This document shows positions 61,953 to 64,000 of a stretch of 64,000 nucleotides of DNA, piece by piece. How positions within the stretch are numbered: the stretch's first letter is position 1; each line of letters opens with the position of its first letter. A model generated the notes under the pieces. That model was not told the origin of the DNA. It ran no database searches and was given only the letters and a program-made list of their open reading frames with translations. Both the position numbers and the translations under genes were made by a program. Source of the stretch: Paenibacillus sp. yr247 (lineage in GTDB: Bacteria; Bacillota; Bacilli; Paenibacillales; NBRC-103111); contig NZ_FNIF01000001.1 of the NCBI RefSeq assembly GCF_900103825.1, forward strand, positions 248,001 to 312,000, written 5' to 3'.

Positions 61953-63452
61953 GTGGGCACTAACCAGTTGAATACGCTAGCTGTCGATTTTGGGGCTAGC
62001 AGTGGCAGAACAATTCTGGGATGTTGGAATGGTTCCAAACTTACAATAGAGGAAATTCATCGCTTCTCGAATGACCCTGTTGAGCTGGGCGGCAGACTGT
62101 ACTGGGATTTCCTGCGACTTTTCCATGAGTTGAAAAAAGGGATCCATGCCTTTAAGCAGCATGCTTCGGGCAGCCAGGCATCCATTGCTGTAGATACGTG
62201 GGGGGTGGATTACGGCTTCGTTGACGGCAAAGGTAAGCTACTTGGCAACCCGTACCATTATAGGGAAGCACGCAATGCAAGAGCGATGGACGAATTGTTA
62301 CAGCACACTTCGGAGCGAGAATTATACAGCCGTTCGGGTATACAGCCCTTATCTTTTAATACGATTTTTCAGCTTTATGCTGAGAGCAAAGAACAAGGTT
62401 TAACACTTGCTGATGATGTTCGCCTTTTACTCATGCCAGACTTATTTCGGTTCTATTTATCAGGGATTCGTTCCACCGAGTACACGATTGCCAGTACAAC
62501 AGGGCTGCTTGATCCAAGGGCGAGAGACTGGGACAGGAACCTTTTACAGCAGCTTGGTATGCCCTCCAGTCTGTTTACAGATCTTGTGATGCCAGGAACT
62601 ATACAAGGGACTCTGCGCAAAGAAATCGCGGAGGAATTGCAGGTCGGAGCCATGCCAATCGTGACTGCGGCTTCACATGACACGGCTTCAGCTGTCGTTT
62701 CTATTCCTTCTCTTGAAGGAGATTATACGTTCATCTCCTGTGGCACTTGGTCATTAATGGGCGTTGAAATCGATCAACCAATCATAACGGAAGACAGTCG
62801 ACGCTTTGGATTCACGAATGAGGGCGGCGTTGAACAGAAGATTCGTATGCTGAAGAACATCATGGGGCTTTGGCTTCTTCAAGAGTGCAAACGGCAATGG
62901 GAGCTTGAAGGGGATTCAATAAGCTTTGCTCACATGCAAGAGATGGCGAAGCTGGAGCCAGGGCTGCAAAGCTATGTGGATGCGCAGGACCCTGTCTTTC
63001 TTGCACCGGGAAATATGCCGGAAAGAATTCGCCTTTATTGTGCACAAACATCTCAATCCGTGCCACAAACGAAAGCGGAGCTTATCCGCTGCGTAGTGGA
63101 TAGTCTTGCTATGAAATTCAAACAAACGCTGGATGAAATCGAGCAGCTGCTCTCCAGAAAACTTTCAACTATTCATATGGTAGGCGGAGGGATTCAGAAT
63201 CAGCTGATTTGCCAGTTGACGGCGAACGCCACGGGACGCCCGGTTATCGCGGGACCTGTGGAGGCAACGGCGATCGGCAATATTATGATGCAGATCAAAG
63301 CGCATGGCGAAGTCCAATCGCTGGAGGAAATCCGCCAAGTCGTCAGAGACTCCTTTCCGCCTGAGCGGTATGAGTCTCAGGATGAGGCTCATTGGCAGCA
63401 AGCCTACCAAGCCTATTTGCAAGTCATAGCAAAGAAATCAGTAAGGAGCTGA
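61953..63452 (+). CDS. FGGY sugar kinase, rhamnulokinase-type; probable L-fuculokinase
   Basis: A 499-residue kinase of the FGGY family. The phosphate-binding DFGASSGR at the N-terminus, DTWGVDYGFVD, YREARNARAMDE and the C-terminal VGGGIQNQLICQLTAN are nearer to RhaB than to the FucK group, but the context (between fucI and fucA) makes L-fuculose the likely substrate. GTG 61953 is chosen, 6 bases after GAGGTGA; an earlier GTG at 61944 lies inside that site. Confidence 0.9.
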   Translation: MGTNQLNTLAVDFGASSGRTILGCWNGSKLTIEEIHRFSNDPVELGGRLYWDFLRLFHELKKGIHAFKQHASGSQASIAVDTWGVDYGFVDGKGKLLGNPYHYREARNARAMDELLQHTSERELYSRSGIQPLSFNTIFQLYAESKEQGLTLADDVRLLLMPDLFRFYLSGIRSTEYTIASTTGLLDPRARDWDRNLLQQLGMPSSLFTDLVMPGTIQGTLRKEIAEELQVGAMPIVTAASHDTASAVVSIPSLEGDYTFISCGTWSLMGVEIDQPIITEDSRRFGFTNEGGVEQKIRMLKNIMGLWLLQECKRQWELEGDSISFAHMQEMAKLEPGLQSYVDAQDPVFLAPGNMPERIRLYCAQTSQSVPQTKAELIRCVVDSLAMKFKQTLDEIEQLLSRKLSTIHMVGGGIQNQLICQLTANATGRPVIAGPVEATAIGNIMMQIKAHGEVQSLEEIRQVVRDSFPPERYESQDEAHWQQAYQAYLQVIAKKSVRS

Positions 63453-63459
63453 AGGCGTT

Positions 63460-64000
63460 ATGTCTGAGCAACAAGCAAGAGAAGAATTGACCAAATATGC
63501 CCGTAAAAGTGTGGCCAAAGGCCTCGTCGTTGGGCCTGGAGGAAATATTAGCGCAAGATGGGAAGATACGATGTACCTTTCCCCGAGCGGTTTTGCATTA
63601 GAAGATATAGAGCCGGAGCAATGGGTGCCGGTAGATATTCCAACGGGCAACATTCTGGATACAACCTTCCGTCCTTCATCTGAAGTGCTTATGCATTTAT
63701 TCTGCTATCGCGTTAATCCAATTATGAAAGCCATCGTACATACGCATCCGGCCTACTGTATTGCATTAACACTCGTTGATGACGAGCTTCCGATGTTGTT
63801 TCCGGACCAAGCGGCTCTAGTCGGTGACGTTGCTTTTGTTCCGTATGTCGTTCCGACAACGGATAAACTAGCCAACCTCGTAGCGGAGAAGGCCGACCGT
63901 TATAGCTCAATTCTGCTAAAAAATCATGGTCTTGTCACGACGGGTAAAAATTTACGGGAAGCCTACTACCGAACGGAAGTTATGGAAGAAAGCGCGAAGA
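63460..64000 (+). CDS. fucA: L-fuculose-phosphate aldolase (class II aldolase), 3' truncated
   Basis: The first 180 residues of a zinc-dependent aldolase that splits fuculose-1-phosphate into dihydroxyacetone phosphate and lactaldehyde. GPGGNISAR binds phosphate; zinc ligands are in VHTHPAYC and LLKNHGLVTTG; YLSPSGF and the catalytic Glu in SSEVLMH are also present. The window ends before the stop codon. TAAGGAG precedes the ATG, 7 bases after the kinase stop. Confidence 0.93.
   Translation, partial: MSEQQAREELTKYARKSVAKGLVVGPGGNISARWEDTMYLSPSGFALEDIEPEQWVPVDIPTGNILDTTFRPSSEVLMHLFCYRVNPIMKAIVHTHPAYCIALTLVDDELPMLFPDQAALVGDVAFVPYVVPTTDKLANLVAEKADRYSSILLKNHGLVTTGKNLREAYYRTEVMEESAK

Overview
The window reads as chromosomal DNA of a Paenibacillus-like member of the Bacillota. 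Ribosome binding sites are strong (AGGAGG type), start codons are mixed ATG/GTG/TTG, GC content is moderate, and Zur boxes, a catabolite-responsive element and a ComFB protein follow Bacillus rules. The assignment rests on gene content and signal style; no rRNA, tRNA, CRISPR array or intact insertion sequence was seen.

Region 1 (1-16967) is an accessory metabolic cluster. It opens with the end of a peptide-type ABC importer (two permeases, two ATPases) and continues on the same strand with two small membrane proteins, two TIM-barrel sugar isomerase/epimerase-like proteins, DeoR and AraC regulators, two paralogous Gfo/Idh/MocA dehydrogenases, three alkaline-phosphatase-superfamily 'sulfatases' and an APS-kinase-like protein. 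An NHL-repeat protein (opposite strand) and a PhyH-type dioxygenase follow. Many genes overlap by 1-17 bases. Only one of the three sulfatase-like proteins carries the Cys motif needed for a formylglycine sulfatase; the other two have Thr there.

Region 2 (17022-29269) holds a chromate transporter and an MFS transporter. Next come proline catabolism genes (proline dehydrogenase and P5C dehydrogenase) divergent from an enhancer-binding-type regulator, a lactonase, an alkyltransferase-like protein, a ClpP-like protein, a HAD phosphatase, glutamate racemase and GreA.

Region 3 (29418-34955) has an orphan Spo0B-type sensor kinase, then a zinc-starvation unit: znuCBA preceded by two Zur-box-like sites, followed by a third site and a cysteine-depleted ribosomal protein L33 paralogue.

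Region 4 (34974-40700) contains a YdjM-like protein, ComFB and a ComQXPA-like quorum-sensing locus. comP, comA and comQ are translationally coupled on the minus strand. A 65-residue ComX-like peptide ending in SPWF is divergent from comP. A second 56-residue Trp-containing peptide gene lies next to it behind a duplicated TGCGC motif.

Region 5 (40700-58310) is mosaic. It has a decayed sugar-uptake remnant (lipoprotein and LacI fragments behind a perfect cre match), a WbsX-like GH99-type protein, a PASTA pseudokinase, an amine-oxidase-type FAD oxidoreductase and a 1731-residue Ser/Thr kinase-ATPase-GAF-histidine kinase. An L,D-transpeptidase, an alcohol dehydrogenase, an EamA transporter, an ATPase, an SDR enzyme, a lectin-domain scar and a cluster of AATAAGAGTC repeats complete it.

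Region 6 (58486-64000) is an L-fucose utilisation locus: a divergent LacI regulator and fucU-fucI-kinase-fucA (truncated by the window end), with palindromic LacI-type operators before fucU and before fucI.
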